Assembly (NCBI GenBank): GCA_903903635.1
Contig: CAIUZK010000201.1
Coordinates: forward strand, 1 to 58,075
Reading direction: 5' to 3'
DNA length: 58,075 bases
From: an uncultured Bacteroidota bacterium
GTDB taxonomy: Bacteria; Bacteroidota; Bacteroidia; Chitinophagales; Chitinophagaceae
The stretch's first letter is position 1; each line of letters opens with the position of its first letter. Both the position numbers and the translations under genes were made by a program. Under the pieces are notes generated by a model that was not told the origin of the DNA, made no database searches, and saw only the letters and a list, made by a program, of their open reading frames with translations. Below, piece by piece: positions 8,877-17,540 of the stretch.

Positions 8877-10121
8877 TTACTTCAATTCACCCTCCCACTT
8901 ACTCACTACTGCGGTAGCTATGCTATTGCCTATAACATTCATTGAGGCCCTGCCCATATCCAATATTGGGTCGATACCCAAAATAAGCGCAAGCCCTGCC
9001 TCTGGTATTTTAAAGGTAGCAAGGGTTCCTGCAACCACTACCAGCGATGCCCTGGGCACACCGGCTATTCCTTTACTGGTTATCATCAGCACCAGCAGCA
9101 TACTGATTTGAGTAGCTGTATCAAGATGAATTCCATAGGACTGGGCAATAAATAACGAGGCAAAAGACATATACATCATTGAGCCATCGAGGTTGAATGA
9201 ATAACCCAGTGGTAAAACAAAACTAACCACCTTTTCACCACATCCAAAACGCTCCAGTTCTATCATGAGCTTTGGAAAAGCTGCCTCACTGCTGCTGGTT
9301 GAAAAAGCGATCAATACCGGCTCCTTAATATGTTTAAAAAGTAAAATCACCTTTCTGCCAATAAACAAGATCGCGGCAAGCAGAAGAATGCAAAGCAGCA
9401 GCAATAAACCAGAGTAGAACTCACCAATATACTTACCATAAGTGCTCAGTATTCCAAGACCCTGCTTACCTATCACGGCAGTCATTGCACCAAACACGGC
9501 CACCGGGGCAAAGTTCATGATGTAACCGGTCATTTTAAGAATGATATGCGCAATGGTATCAAGTGCCTTGATTATTATATGCCCCTTCTCCCCCATCGAT
9601 GCAGTAGCTACCCCAAAAAATAACGAAAACACCACAACCTGCAGAATCTCATTTTTGGCCATGGCATCAAATAAGCTTGTCGGGAAAATATGCCCTATAA
9701 AATCTTTTAATGAAAGTGAAGTCTGCGTAGTAGTTCCCGCAGTTGTTGCAGGTACCGGCAGATTCATGCCCACACCCGGCTGAAAGAAGTTGACCAGCGC
9801 CATACCAAGGAAGAGACTTAGAAAAGAGCCGCAAATAAACCACAACATAGTCTTGCCGCCTATCCGGCCAACTGCACCCATATTGCCCTGCTTGGCCACA
9901 CCTACAACAAGTGTTGTAAAAACCAGGGGCGCCACAATCATCTTGATGAGCCTTAGAAAAATATCTGCCAGCAAAGAAAAATAATCCAGTGTTTTATCCC
10001 GCGCTGCAACATTATTTGCCCCGTAAGATGAATTCAACACATAACCCAAAACCACACCCGCAACCATCGAGAGCAGAATATACATCGTAAGCCGGTTGCT
10101 TTTTACCTGAGTATTTTCCAT
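8877..10121 (-). CDS. Dicarboxylate/acidic amino-acid:cation symporter (DAACS family)
   Basis: A 414-residue sodium- or proton-coupled symporter of the GltP/DctA fold in the inner membrane. It has eight hydrophobic segments and two hairpins. The serine-rich hairpin STSSSEAAFP (about 267-277), YSFNLDGSMMY in the NMDGT region, and GIDPILDMGRASMNVIGN near the C-terminus are all present. In the last element the Asp, Arg and Asn (DMGRASMN) match the substrate-binding residues of glutamate/aspartate-type members, where the Arg binds the side-chain carboxylate. An acidic substrate is therefore likely. I chose the ATG at 10121; a TTG at 10130 adds three residues. It converges with the ABC permease gene with a 48-bp gap. 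Confidence 0.92.
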   Translation of the reverse strand: MENTQVKSNRLTMYILLSMVAGVVLGYVLNSSYGANNVAARDKTLDYFSLLADIFLRLIKMIVAPLVFTTLVVGVAKQGNMGAVGRIGGKTMLWFICGSFLSLFLGMALVNFFQPGVGMNLPVPATTAGTTTQTSLSLKDFIGHIFPTSLFDAMAKNEILQVVVFSLFFGVATASMGEKGHIIIKALDTIAHIILKMTGYIMNFAPVAVFGAMTAVIGKQGLGILSTYGKYIGEFYSGLLLLLCILLLAAILFIGRKVILLFKHIKEPVLIAFSTSSSEAAFPKLMIELERFGCGEKVVSFVLPLGYSFNLDGSMMYMSFASLFIAQSYGIHLDTATQISMLLVLMITSKGIAGVPRASLVVVAGTLATFKIPEAGLALILGIDPILDMGRASMNVIGNSIATAVVSKWEGELK

Positions 10122-10284
10122 GCCCTGCAAAATAATATTAGTTAGGCAGAATTTCCTTATTGTTTACTTTTGTGGATTAAAATAGTATTTTCATATAATC
10201 TGAATTCCATTTCAAAAATGATAAAATTAATGCTGAAACAATTGCTTTTGATATAAATATTCTCAAGTACAGAACAAGATAAAA

Positions 10285-10506
10285 ATGAACTGGAACATTC
10301 TAAATACTGAAGCTGAATACCAAAAAGCAATTACCCGTACTTTGGCTGTTTTTCATGCACCTGAAGAAAGCAAGGAAGCTCGTGAACTGGCCTTATTATT
10401 GCTGCTTGTAAAGGATTATGAAGATAAGCATATCGTGCTCCCGGAAATCAATATCATTAAGGAGTATTTTCAATTACCTGCAGAGTTGTTTTTGAAGGCA
10501 TCATAA
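10285..10506 (+). pseudogene. HigA-like antitoxin remnant lacking its DNA-binding core
   Basis: A 73-residue frame. The first 50 or so residues resemble the N-terminus of HigA-type antitoxins: MNWNILNTEAEYQKAITR, then ELALLLLLVKDYEDKH, the conserved DYEDKH hinge. The last 15 (IKEYFQLPAELFLKA) resemble the extreme C-terminus of the same family. The helix-turn-helix of about 45-50 residues that normally lies between them is missing, so the two ends are joined in frame. Without it the protein could not bind an operator. No HigB toxin gene lies upstream (10122-10284 is AT-rich with no frame). It is either a dead remnant or, less likely, a trimmed protein that still binds a toxin. Confidence 0.55.
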
Positions 10507-10530
10507 ACCAGACTATTTACCATAAAAAAG

Positions 10531-10920
10531 ATGAAGACTTATTTTGTTTTTACTATCTTTTTGTTTTGTCCTTGCACCGGTTATCAGCCCAGACTGGCCC
10601 CTGGAACAATCCATTAATAGGGGTATACAGGTGCACCCTATAAAACAGCCGTTAATGAATGCAACAATGGTGGTTTTATTTGTGTTTACCCCAATCCTTT
10701 CAGCAATGTGGTACATATAGCCAATTCAGCTCATTCACAATGGCAGGCAAATCTATTTGTATCAGATGTAAATGGCAATATAGTTTTCCGAAAAGATGAT
10801 CTGGTTGCCAAAAACAATTCAATAGACATTGACTTAGGAAACATCCCGCCTGGTATTTATTACCTGAAACTGGAAACTGCGACTAACTATTACTGCACCG
10901 CAATTATAAAGTCAAAATAG
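10531..10920 (+). pseudogene. Broken T9SS cargo gene: signal peptide, stops, then a type-A sorting domain
   Basis: One continuous frame starts at the ATG at 10531 with a signal-peptide-like segment (MKTYFVFTIFLFCPCTGYQ) and is interrupted by tandem stops TAA TAG at 10615-10620. It then continues without a frame change into a complete type-IX secretion type-A sorting domain (VYPNPFSNVVHI ... NIPPGIYYLKLET) ending at 10920. The mature part between signal and sorting domain is almost absent. The simplest reading is a secreted protein that lost its body by deletion and then acquired stops. The sorting domain has no obvious start of its own apart from a GTG at 10708. Confidence 0.7.
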
Positions 10921-11004
10921 AATTGTTCCATTCGTTTGCGGTCAAATGCCCGACACATAAAACAGACTAATAAATATGATTAAACAGATTCAGACCACGC
11001 CTGA

Positions 11005-11904
11005 TCAATAGATCAGTTCCCGCTGCACGCTCACATTGCCCTGCAGCCCTCCCGAATGTATGCACAGTATTTTATCGCCTACCGAAAACTCATTATTCAT
11101 AAGCATATCATGCACGCCATACATCATCTTGGAAGTGTAAATAATATCCAGTGGCATTTTGTTTTCGGTATAGAAATTATTCATAAAATCAAGCAGCTTT
11201 TTATTCCATTTTCCAAAGCCGCCAAAATGATATTTATCCGTAAGTCTCCAGTTTACATTTTTATCCTGGTGAACATGGTTGCTGATATATCCATTTAAAT
11301 ACGCCCCATCTTTCATAGGTGCAAAACCTAAAACAATCTGGTGGACAAGTGTACTGTTTCTCACACCTATCATTGTTGTACTACTCCCTACAGCCACTGC
11401 TATATGTGTATAACTATCGTTGATGTACCGGTTCAGCAATGCCGCCCCTGCACGGCCCATTTCATTGGCACCGCCTTCGGGCACAAAAAGTATCTCATCA
11501 AAATGCTGAACAAACTCTTTCTCCCAGTTGAGCTCATGCCTGTCTTTATACTCTTCTTTCGATACGAATATGAGTTCCATACCTTCAGCTTTGCAGGCTT
11601 CAAGAGTTGGTGTCAGGCGGTCATACTTACCTCGCACTATTCCTACCGAGGTTATGCCAAACTTACGGGCAGTATAGGCTGTGGCAATCAGATGATTGGA
11701 AAAACCGCCTCCGGAAGTAACGATGGTTTTAAAACCATGTTCCTGGGCATACTTCATGTTCAGCCGCAGTTTGAACCACTTATTTCCGGAAATAACAGGA
11801 TGAAGCAGATCGAGCCGCAGCATATCCATTGCTGCAACTTTCTTTTGATACCAGAATTTGCTGAGGGGCTCTATTACCGCCAGCCGGTCGTCAATTATAC
11901 CCAT
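11005..11904 (-). CDS. PLP-dependent D-cysteine desulfhydrase / ACC deaminase-like enzyme
   Basis: A 299-residue fold-type II pyridoxal-phosphate enzyme. D-cysteine desulfhydrases split D-cysteine into pyruvate, sulfide and ammonia; ACC deaminases are close relatives. The Schiff-base Lys is in SGNKWFKL (K42), followed by the substrate/PLP loop TSGGGFSNHLIA (about 63-74) and EGGANEMGRAG further on. The start is the ATG at 11904, which overlaps the 3' end of era by 14 bp, so the two are probably co-translated. An upstream extension to 11955 lies wholly inside era and should be ignored. Bacteroidota homologues are commonly annotated simply as 1-aminocyclopropane-1-carboxylate deaminase/D-cysteine desulfhydrase. 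The exact substrate is undetermined. Confidence 0.85.
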   Translation of the reverse strand: MGIIDDRLAVIEPLSKFWYQKKVAAMDMLRLDLLHPVISGNKWFKLRLNMKYAQEHGFKTIVTSGGGFSNHLIATAYTARKFGITSVGIVRGKYDRLTPTLEACKAEGMELIFVSKEEYKDRHELNWEKEFVQHFDEILFVPEGGANEMGRAGAALLNRYINDSYTHIAVAVGSSTTMIGVRNSTLVHQIVLGFAPMKDGAYLNGYISNHVHQDKNVNWRLTDKYHFGGFGKWNKKLLDFMNNFYTENKMPLDIIYTSKMMYGVHDMLMNNEFSVGDKILCIHSGGLQGNVSVQRELIY

Positions 11905-12775
11905 ACTCTTTAAGGTAATTTTCGTTATCGCGCCATTTAGGGCGCACCTTGACAAACAGTTCCAGATGCACCTTCTTCTGCAGAAATTCTTCTATCACTT
12001 TCCGTGAATTTATACCTAATTGCTTGATCATGCTTCCGCCCTTTCCCAGCAATATCATCTTCTGTGTTTCCCTGCTCACAATAATATCTGCCTTGATCAC
12101 ATCCAGGGTTGTCTTTTCTTCAAACGACTGCACCAGTACCGCGGCATGGTAAGGAATCTCTTCCTCGTACAATGAATAGATCTGCTCCCTTATCATCTCT
12201 GCCACAAAAAAACGCTCCGACCTGTCTGATATACTATCATCCGGATAAAAAGGTAAACCTTCAGGAAGGTGCTTCAGGATCAAAGGCATGATCTTATCCG
12301 TATTGGTCTCCTTTCTTGCGGATACAGCCAGCACCTCCCACTTAGGAAATTTCTCCTTATAAACTTTTACAATACCATCAATAGTATTCTTTTCCTTGAG
12401 CGCATCAGTTTTATTGAGCAGTAATATTGTCGGCACCTTTAGTTTTAGCGAATTACTAATTGCCTCAAACTCCTCCATGGGCAGATTAATATCATGCATC
12501 AATATGGCCACATCGGCATCCTCAAGCGCACTTTTCACCTGAAGCATCATTTTCTGGTGCAGCTTGTATTTAGGCTCAATAATACCCGGGGTATCCGAAA
12601 AAACCACTTGATAACCCGGTTCGTTAAGTATACCCAATATGCGGTGCCGTGTAGTCTGTACCTTGGGTGAAATAATAACCAGCCGCTCCCCCAGCAACAG
12701 GTTGAGCAGGGTTGATTTACCGGCATTGGGCGCCCCAAAAATATTTACAAAACCAGATTTAAATTGTTCAGGCAT
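11891..12775 (-). CDS. era: GTPase Era
   Basis: An essential GTPase that binds 16S rRNA and assists 30S ribosome maturation. The G motifs are clear: G1 GAPNAGKS (14-21), G2 TTRHR (41-45), G3 DTPG (61-64) and G4 NKTD (121-124). They are followed by a C-terminal KH RNA-binding domain with the GKGG turn (about residues 244-247) and the end KVRPKWRDN. The length of 294 residues is normal. The ATG at 12775 starts MPEQFKSGFV, the usual beginning. It overlaps the downstream PLP enzyme gene and is probably the first gene of that pair. Confidence 0.97.
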   Translation of the reverse strand: MPEQFKSGFVNIFGAPNAGKSTLLNLLLGERLVIISPKVQTTRHRILGILNEPGYQVVFSDTPGIIEPKYKLHQKMMLQVKSALEDADVAILMHDINLPMEEFEAISNSLKLKVPTILLLNKTDALKEKNTIDGIVKVYKEKFPKWEVLAVSARKETNTDKIMPLILKHLPEGLPFYPDDSISDRSERFFVAEMIREQIYSLYEEEIPYHAAVLVQSFEEKTTLDVIKADIIVSRETQKMILLGKGGSMIKQLGINSRKVIEEFLQKKVHLELFVKVRPKWRDNENYLKEYGYN

Positions 12776-12902
12776 TAAAGCAAAAATAAGTGTAAATATT
12801 GAGTATTGGATATATAGGGCAATTCAAAATGGCTACCTCATTTAAATGAAATAGCCCTGAAATCTCTGGCATACAACAAATGTCCTGCAATGGAAATGAA
12901 AA

Positions 12903-13817
12903 TTATTTTTCTAATATGATACCCATATTACCTGCATTTATAGCAAGTATCTTATTATAAACTCCCAGTATTTTAAAAAGCCCAGCCCACATTTTCTTTA
13001 AGGGCAATGGCGCCATTCTTAACCAATAACTGTAAGGATACCCATTTTTAACATCGAAAACCGAAACAACCTTGAAACCTGCCTTTTTGCACAATTCAGT
13101 CAAATTCTCCTTATTAAACAGGTAAATGTGTTCTACATCTATTATAGGAGATTTTTCGCCAAAAAGTTTGGCTTGCAAAGCCCTGGTATTATGCATGATC
13201 ATATACACATGTCCACCTGGTTTCACATTGGCATACATATTTTTGATCATACCCAAAGGATCACTTAAATGGTCCAGGGTTTGAAAACATGTTATAAGAT
13301 CAAAATAATCGGGAGGATACAAGCCCGGACCATAAAAACCGGTATGTATATTATCGCGTATATCCTGACGGGCAATAGCTTTGGGTTCCTCACCCGGCTC
13401 TACACCAAATACTTCATCATAACCATTATCCTTAAGCACCTCCAGAAAGAAACCATTGCTGCAGCCTATGTCGAGCGCTTTCTTTGTGCTCCACTTTTTG
13501 GTATACTTTGCTATGGGTTCCCAATAATCCCGCTTAATGAATTCAGTTTGTTCGCCAAAAGTAACAACGCTGCCCCTGTAAAGTTCATTAAGTGCATCAT
13601 CATCCAGTATCTGCCTTGAAAAAATAAGACCTGTTTTCTGGCACTTCACCATTTCGTAATGAAAATGGTCTGCTGTTCTCCGGGCGGAGAATACACCGGC
13701 ATTCAGATCCTCATCCCTGAAATTTTTCTTATAGAGCACCGGATGGCCGGCAGGATCTGTGCTGTCGCAAAACAAACATTCCTTGCGTATGTAATTATAT
13801 TTATTTGCCTGTGCCAA
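12903..13817 (-). CDS. Class I SAM-dependent methyltransferase with N-terminal Cys cluster
   Basis: A 304-residue methyltransferase. Residues 14-17 (CLFC) and C59 form a small N-terminal, possibly metal-binding segment seen in sugar and polysaccharide methyltransferases. The SAM-binding motif I is ALDIGCSNGFFLEVL (114-128), and motif II/III text includes DLITCFQTLDHLSDP. The start must be TTG at 13817, because an in-frame TAA lies directly before it and the next ATG would cut off the Cys cluster. It is last in a run of five minus-strand genes (18329 to 12903) with split transketolase and a glycosyltransferase, 45 bp after its neighbour. It probably O- or C-methylates a sugar made by that operon. 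Confidence 0.8.
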   Translation of the reverse strand: MAQANKYNYIRKECLFCDSTDPAGHPVLYKKNFRDEDLNAGVFSARRTADHFHYEMVKCQKTGLIFSRQILDDDALNELYRGSVVTFGEQTEFIKRDYWEPIAKYTKKWSTKKALDIGCSNGFFLEVLKDNGYDEVFGVEPGEEPKAIARQDIRDNIHTGFYGPGLYPPDYFDLITCFQTLDHLSDPLGMIKNMYANVKPGGHVYMIMHNTRALQAKLFGEKSPIIDVEHIYLFNKENLTELCKKAGFKVVSVFDVKNGYPYSYWLRMAPLPLKKMWAGLFKILGVYNKILAINAGNMGIILEK

Positions 13818-13862
13818 TTATAAATTTATTATTGATCGTTTCTTAAAAGTCACTCGTTTTTA

Positions 13863-14582
13863 TTACTTAACCTTTCTGCACAGAATAACAATCTGGGCGC
13901 CAAAATACTTTTTCAACGGATATATTTTCTCAAAAAACGGCTGGAAAAAGAAGATGACTTTGGTTAAAAACGTTGGGAAAAACATAGGAATAAACCCTAT
14001 AAACGTCATTTTCTCCACCACGAATCCATTTTCCTGACACCACTTTTTCAATTGGCTGCTCGAGAAAGAACGTTCTTCATGCAACCTGTGATAAGGAGAT
14101 ACCTTTTCAATGATTTTCAAAACCGGATTATTCCCGTTTGGTTCTACTATTACTACCTGGTCTGCAAGTAAACCGGAGTTCTTAATTGCCAATTCAGGAT
14201 TGTTAAGGTGATGCAGCACTCCCCTGATAACACCAACATCGAATCGCTTGGCTGGGAATGTGTTATTTTCCAGGATATTCCCTATCGAAAACTCAATTTC
14301 AGGATAATTTTTCCTGGCTATTTTCACAGCTACTTCAGCAGGGTCAAAACCGGTAATACTAATTTTAGGCCTGCTCTGATGTATTACATTAGTATAAACG
14401 CCATCTCCTGAACCAATATCTATAAGCGTTTTAGCATTAACATCTATGAAGGCAATTATTTCATCCGACATTCTCTTATTTGCTAAAACTGATGACAGAG
14501 ACCCATGAGTAGAATATTTATACCCCTCATTATTTTCAACATCCGAATTAAAGACATTAACATTTTTCTTTAATGTTCCCAT
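13863..14582 (-). CDS. Class I SAM-dependent methyltransferase
   Basis: A 239-residue methyltransferase with the Rossmann glycine loop LIDIGSGDGVYTNVI (53-67), an acidic residue in the GFDPAEVA strand and FDVGVIRGVLHHLNNPE as motif post-II, typical of UbiE/COQ5-like small-molecule methyltransferases. The C-terminal third is hydrophobic and basic (GFIPMFFPTFLTKVIFFFQP), so the enzyme may sit on the membrane next to a lipid-linked substrate. The start is ATG at 14582. It sits between the epimerase-glycosyltransferase fusion (33 bp) and another methyltransferase (45 bp), all on the minus strand, consistent with one sugar-modification operon. Confidence 0.82.
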   Translation of the reverse strand: MGTLKKNVNVFNSDVENNEGYKYSTHGSLSSVLANKRMSDEIIAFIDVNAKTLIDIGSGDGVYTNVIHQSRPKISITGFDPAEVAVKIARKNYPEIEFSIGNILENNTFPAKRFDVGVIRGVLHHLNNPELAIKNSGLLADQVVIVEPNGNNPVLKIIEKVSPYHRLHEERSFSSSQLKKWCQENGFVVEKMTFIGFIPMFFPTFLTKVIFFFQPFFEKIYPLKKYFGAQIVILCRKVK

Positions 14583-14615
14583 ATAATTATTTTAATCGTT
14601 TTTAAAGTTATCCTT

Positions 14616-16601
14616 TTATTTCAATCCTTTTTTGAAATTATCAATCTCTTCGGCAGAATTAAGCACTTTTCCACGGTACATGATTGATCTCCTTATAAAT
14701 TTCGGCCTTGCTTTACTCTCTTCAAATATCTTTGAAACATATTCTCCTAAAATAGACACAGCCAGCAACTGCACACCTCCAAAGAACAAAATTAATACAC
14801 TTATCGAGGTTGCTCCCTGTGGAACATTAGGATGCAGTATTTTCAAAATGATCAGCAGTATTATGGCAAGAAATGAAAATCCAGTCAGTATAAAGCCTAA
14901 ATAACTCAGCATTTCCAATGGCACAAAACTGAACGAGAAAATAGCTTTTTTCGCCCATCCTATATTTCGCCTCCAGTTATTAGTGCTCTTGCCAAACATC
15001 CTTTCGGGGCGAACATAATCTACTCCTATTTGTTTAAATCCTACCCACGCCCTCAATCCTCTCAAAAACACTTCAGTTTCCGGCAATTTATTCAACTCCT
15101 TGACCACTTTTCTATCCATCATCGAAAAATCTCCGGCATCTACCGGTATCTTGATATAGGATAAAGTACTGAATATTCTGTAGAACCCTTTATAGACAAG
15201 ATTCATGAAGAAAGACATTTCTCTTTTCACCCGCTTGCCATAAACCACATCATATCCTTCCATCCATTTCTCATAAAATGCCGGAATAATTTCGGGAGGA
15301 TCCTGCAGGTCTCCGTCCATCAACACTACTGAGTCGCCTGTCGAAATTTCCATACCGCTCAGAAAAGCTGACTGCGAACCGAAATTCCGTGAATGGGTAA
15401 TGCCAACTACATTATTGTCTTTGGCTGCAATTTGGGCAATTACCTCTTCTGAATTATCCGGAGAACAATCGTTAACGAAAATTATTTCATACCTGAGTTT
15501 CGTTTCATTGAACATTTTAACCAGCCGCTCATACATTACAGGTATAGCCTGCGCATCTTTATAACAGGCTATAACGCAGGTGATCTTTGCATTCAGTTTA
15601 GGATTAATAAATGCCGGCATTATTACACCGGTATAATTTACCTTTTCATGCCAGTCATAGGTACTGCGGATACCTTCTTTCAATGAGGTTTTTGCTTTCC
15701 AACCAAGTTTATTATTCGTATTTGAAGGGTCGCCATACCAGTCTGTCAGATCCCATTTACGATTTTGCATATTCCCCCAAACAGGCTCCGCACTTATCTT
15801 AAACTCCGCCCTCACCAGGTTAACCAACTGTTCCAAAGTGGTTTTCTCACCAGTACAAATATTGAACGACTGCCCTTGTATTTCAGGGTTCATATTCAAG
15901 GCAGCATCTACAAATGCTTCTACTGCATCAGTTATATAAACAAAATCGCGACTGATTTCCTTCTCTACCAAATTTGGATAAGTTCCTGCCCTCGCCTTTT
16001 CAATCATTACTGGCACCAGCCGGTCCGGCTCTTCCCAAAACCCGTATATAGAATACAATCTCAGGTTAAGTGCAGGTACTTGTTTATACTTTGCATAATA
16101 CTGGATGATATAGGATGCGGATACTTTAGAAACTGAATAATGGCTATTCGGTTCCAGGGCATCCCCCTCATGAGGAGCGGCAGAGTTTGTACCATATTCC
16201 GAACTACTTCCTGCATGAACATAGGCTTTTATGCCTGCGCTGCAATCTAAAATATTTACAGTACCATTTACATTCGTTTCATAAATCAGCCGCACATCGC
16301 TTTGCTTGCTGTATGCGCCATAGGCTGCCAGATTAAAAACCGTAAGCGGCTTATATTTTTCGAAAATATTCCTAACCGATATTAAAGATGTAATGTCGCA
16401 ATGAATAATATTTTTAGAAGGAACATTAAGCAGTTTCAGGCGCCATGCGTTGTTCGCATCATGCGTTATGGCATAGCAATCACTTCTAACTGAAAATATA
16501 TCATTAATGATATTCGCACCAATAAAACCGGTAGCGCCGAAAACGAATATAGGGCCCTCCAGTTTCTTTATTTTCTTCTGAAGCTCTTCGTAATTTATCA
16601 T
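14616..16601 (-). CDS. Fusion of NAD-dependent sugar epimerase/dehydratase and GtrB-like glycosyltransferase
   Basis: A 661-residue two-enzyme protein. Residues about 1-325 are an extended short-chain dehydrogenase that acts on nucleotide sugars. It has GATGFIG (22-28) for NAD binding, catalytic Ser in GSSSEYG (131-137) and YSVSK (Y155/K159). Residues about 336-661 are a family-2 glycosyltransferase of the GtrB/dolichyl-phosphate-mannose-synthase kind. It has VNDCSPDNS, MDGDLQDPPEII (428-439) and two C-terminal transmembrane helices (about 559-585 and 597-620). The fusion would couple formation of a modified nucleotide sugar to its loading on polyprenyl phosphate at the membrane. It lies 6 bp after the transketolase subunit gene. 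The junction (DWHEKVNYTGVIMPAF) reads through without a stop, so it looks real and not an assembly artefact. Confidence 0.88.
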   Translation of the reverse strand: MINYEELQKKIKKLEGPIFVFGATGFIGANIINDIFSVRSDCYAITHDANNAWRLKLLNVPSKNIIHCDITSLISVRNIFEKYKPLTVFNLAAYGAYSKQSDVRLIYETNVNGTVNILDCSAGIKAYVHAGSSSEYGTNSAAPHEGDALEPNSHYSVSKVSASYIIQYYAKYKQVPALNLRLYSIYGFWEEPDRLVPVMIEKARAGTYPNLVEKEISRDFVYITDAVEAFVDAALNMNPEIQGQSFNICTGEKTTLEQLVNLVRAEFKISAEPVWGNMQNRKWDLTDWYGDPSNTNNKLGWKAKTSLKEGIRSTYDWHEKVNYTGVIMPAFINPKLNAKITCVIACYKDAQAIPVMYERLVKMFNETKLRYEIIFVNDCSPDNSEEVIAQIAAKDNNVVGITHSRNFGSQSAFLSGMEISTGDSVVLMDGDLQDPPEIIPAFYEKWMEGYDVVYGKRVKREMSFFMNLVYKGFYRIFSTLSYIKIPVDAGDFSMMDRKVVKELNKLPETEVFLRGLRAWVGFKQIGVDYVRPERMFGKSTNNWRRNIGWAKKAIFSFSFVPLEMLSYLGFILTGFSFLAIILLIILKILHPNVPQGATSISVLILFFGGVQLLAVSILGEYVSKIFEESKARPKFIRRSIMYRGKVLNSAEEIDNFKKGLK

Positions 16602-16607
16602 GAGAAC

Positions 16608-17519
16608 TTAAAAGTAAGAATTTATTATTCGTGATATATTTTCTTCATCCAATCCGCTGATTTGCTGGTGATAACTTTGGCTACCAATCAATCCATTAGG
16701 ATACCCTTCGGCATGTAAACTAATAAATTTATTTATTGGCAACGAATTTTCATTTACCAAAAGAGAAACAGCGCTTCCAAGCCCCCCGATAGATATATGC
16801 TCCTCAATAGTAAGCACGTTTTTTGTTCTGGCAATACTTGCACTTAACTCGCCGGGTAACTGGTGAACCGGCATTTTATTGACAATGAATAATTCTACCC
16901 TGTCTTTAAAAGGATGCCCGTTCAATGCGGCTACCAGGTTATTGGCAACCGGGCTTTGAGCTACTATGGTCAACTCCGATTTTTGATTTTCAGTACCTGC
17001 CGCACCGAAATCTCTGATTGAAAGATATTCCGGCATTTTTTTACCAAGCCCGAGACGAAAATAAGCCGGCGCCCTCCGGGCAAACATTTCATCCAGGCAT
17101 ACATGCATATCTTCCACAAACGCCGGAACATAACACCTAATATTGGGCAATCCGCTCAGGCATGCTATATCTTCTATCGCATGGTGCGAAGATCCCATAA
17201 TCCCGTATCCATAACCACCTCCGTTACCCACCAGGTATACAGGCATATTATGGAAGCACAGGTCATTTCTTATCTGTTCCAGGCAACGGTAAACAATGAA
17301 TGGAGCAATACTATAACATATTACCCTGTACCCCTGAGAAGCCATTCCTGCTGCAACACCTATCATATTCTGCTCTGCAACACCTGCATTTATAAAACGG
17401 TTTCCCATCTTTACCCCAAGGTTCTCCAATGCATTATATCCAAGGTCTCCTGTTACAAAAACAATATCATCGTGCTGGTCAATTAACTGTTCAATATGTG
17501 CCGAAAAATGTTTTCTCAT
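16608..17519 (-). CDS. Transketolase-like C-terminal subunit (pyrimidine-binding and C-terminal domains)
   Basis: A 303-residue half of a split transketolase. It holds the pyrimidine-binding domain, with the conserved Glu in INAGVAEQNMIGVAAGMA (about 41-58) that activates thiamine diphosphate. VYLVGNGGGYGYGIMGSSHHA follows, and then the C-terminal transketolase domain with VLTIEEHISIGGLGSAV. Such subunits pair with an N-terminal TPP-binding subunit to transfer two-carbon units. The partner gene starts 810 bp upstream and ends 21 bp before this one. In secondary sugar operons such pairs can attach a two-carbon branch to a keto-sugar. A housekeeping pentose-phosphate role is less likely given the neighbours. 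ATG start at 17519. Confidence 0.88.
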   Translation of the reverse strand: MRKHFSAHIEQLIDQHDDIVFVTGDLGYNALENLGVKMGNRFINAGVAEQNMIGVAAGMASQGYRVICYSIAPFIVYRCLEQIRNDLCFHNMPVYLVGNGGGYGYGIMGSSHHAIEDIACLSGLPNIRCYVPAFVEDMHVCLDEMFARRAPAYFRLGLGKKMPEYLSIRDFGAAGTENQKSELTIVAQSPVANNLVAALNGHPFKDRVELFIVNKMPVHQLPGELSASIARTKNVLTIEEHISIGGLGSAVSLLVNENSLPINKFISLHAEGYPNGLIGSQSYHQQISGLDEENISRIINSYF

Positions 17520-17540
17520 TTTATTTTTTGCGGATAGAAC

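Noticed and set aside
11905-11955. N-terminal extension of the PLP enzyme
   Set aside because: It lies fully inside the 3' end of era in another frame, and the family start is at the ATG at 11904.
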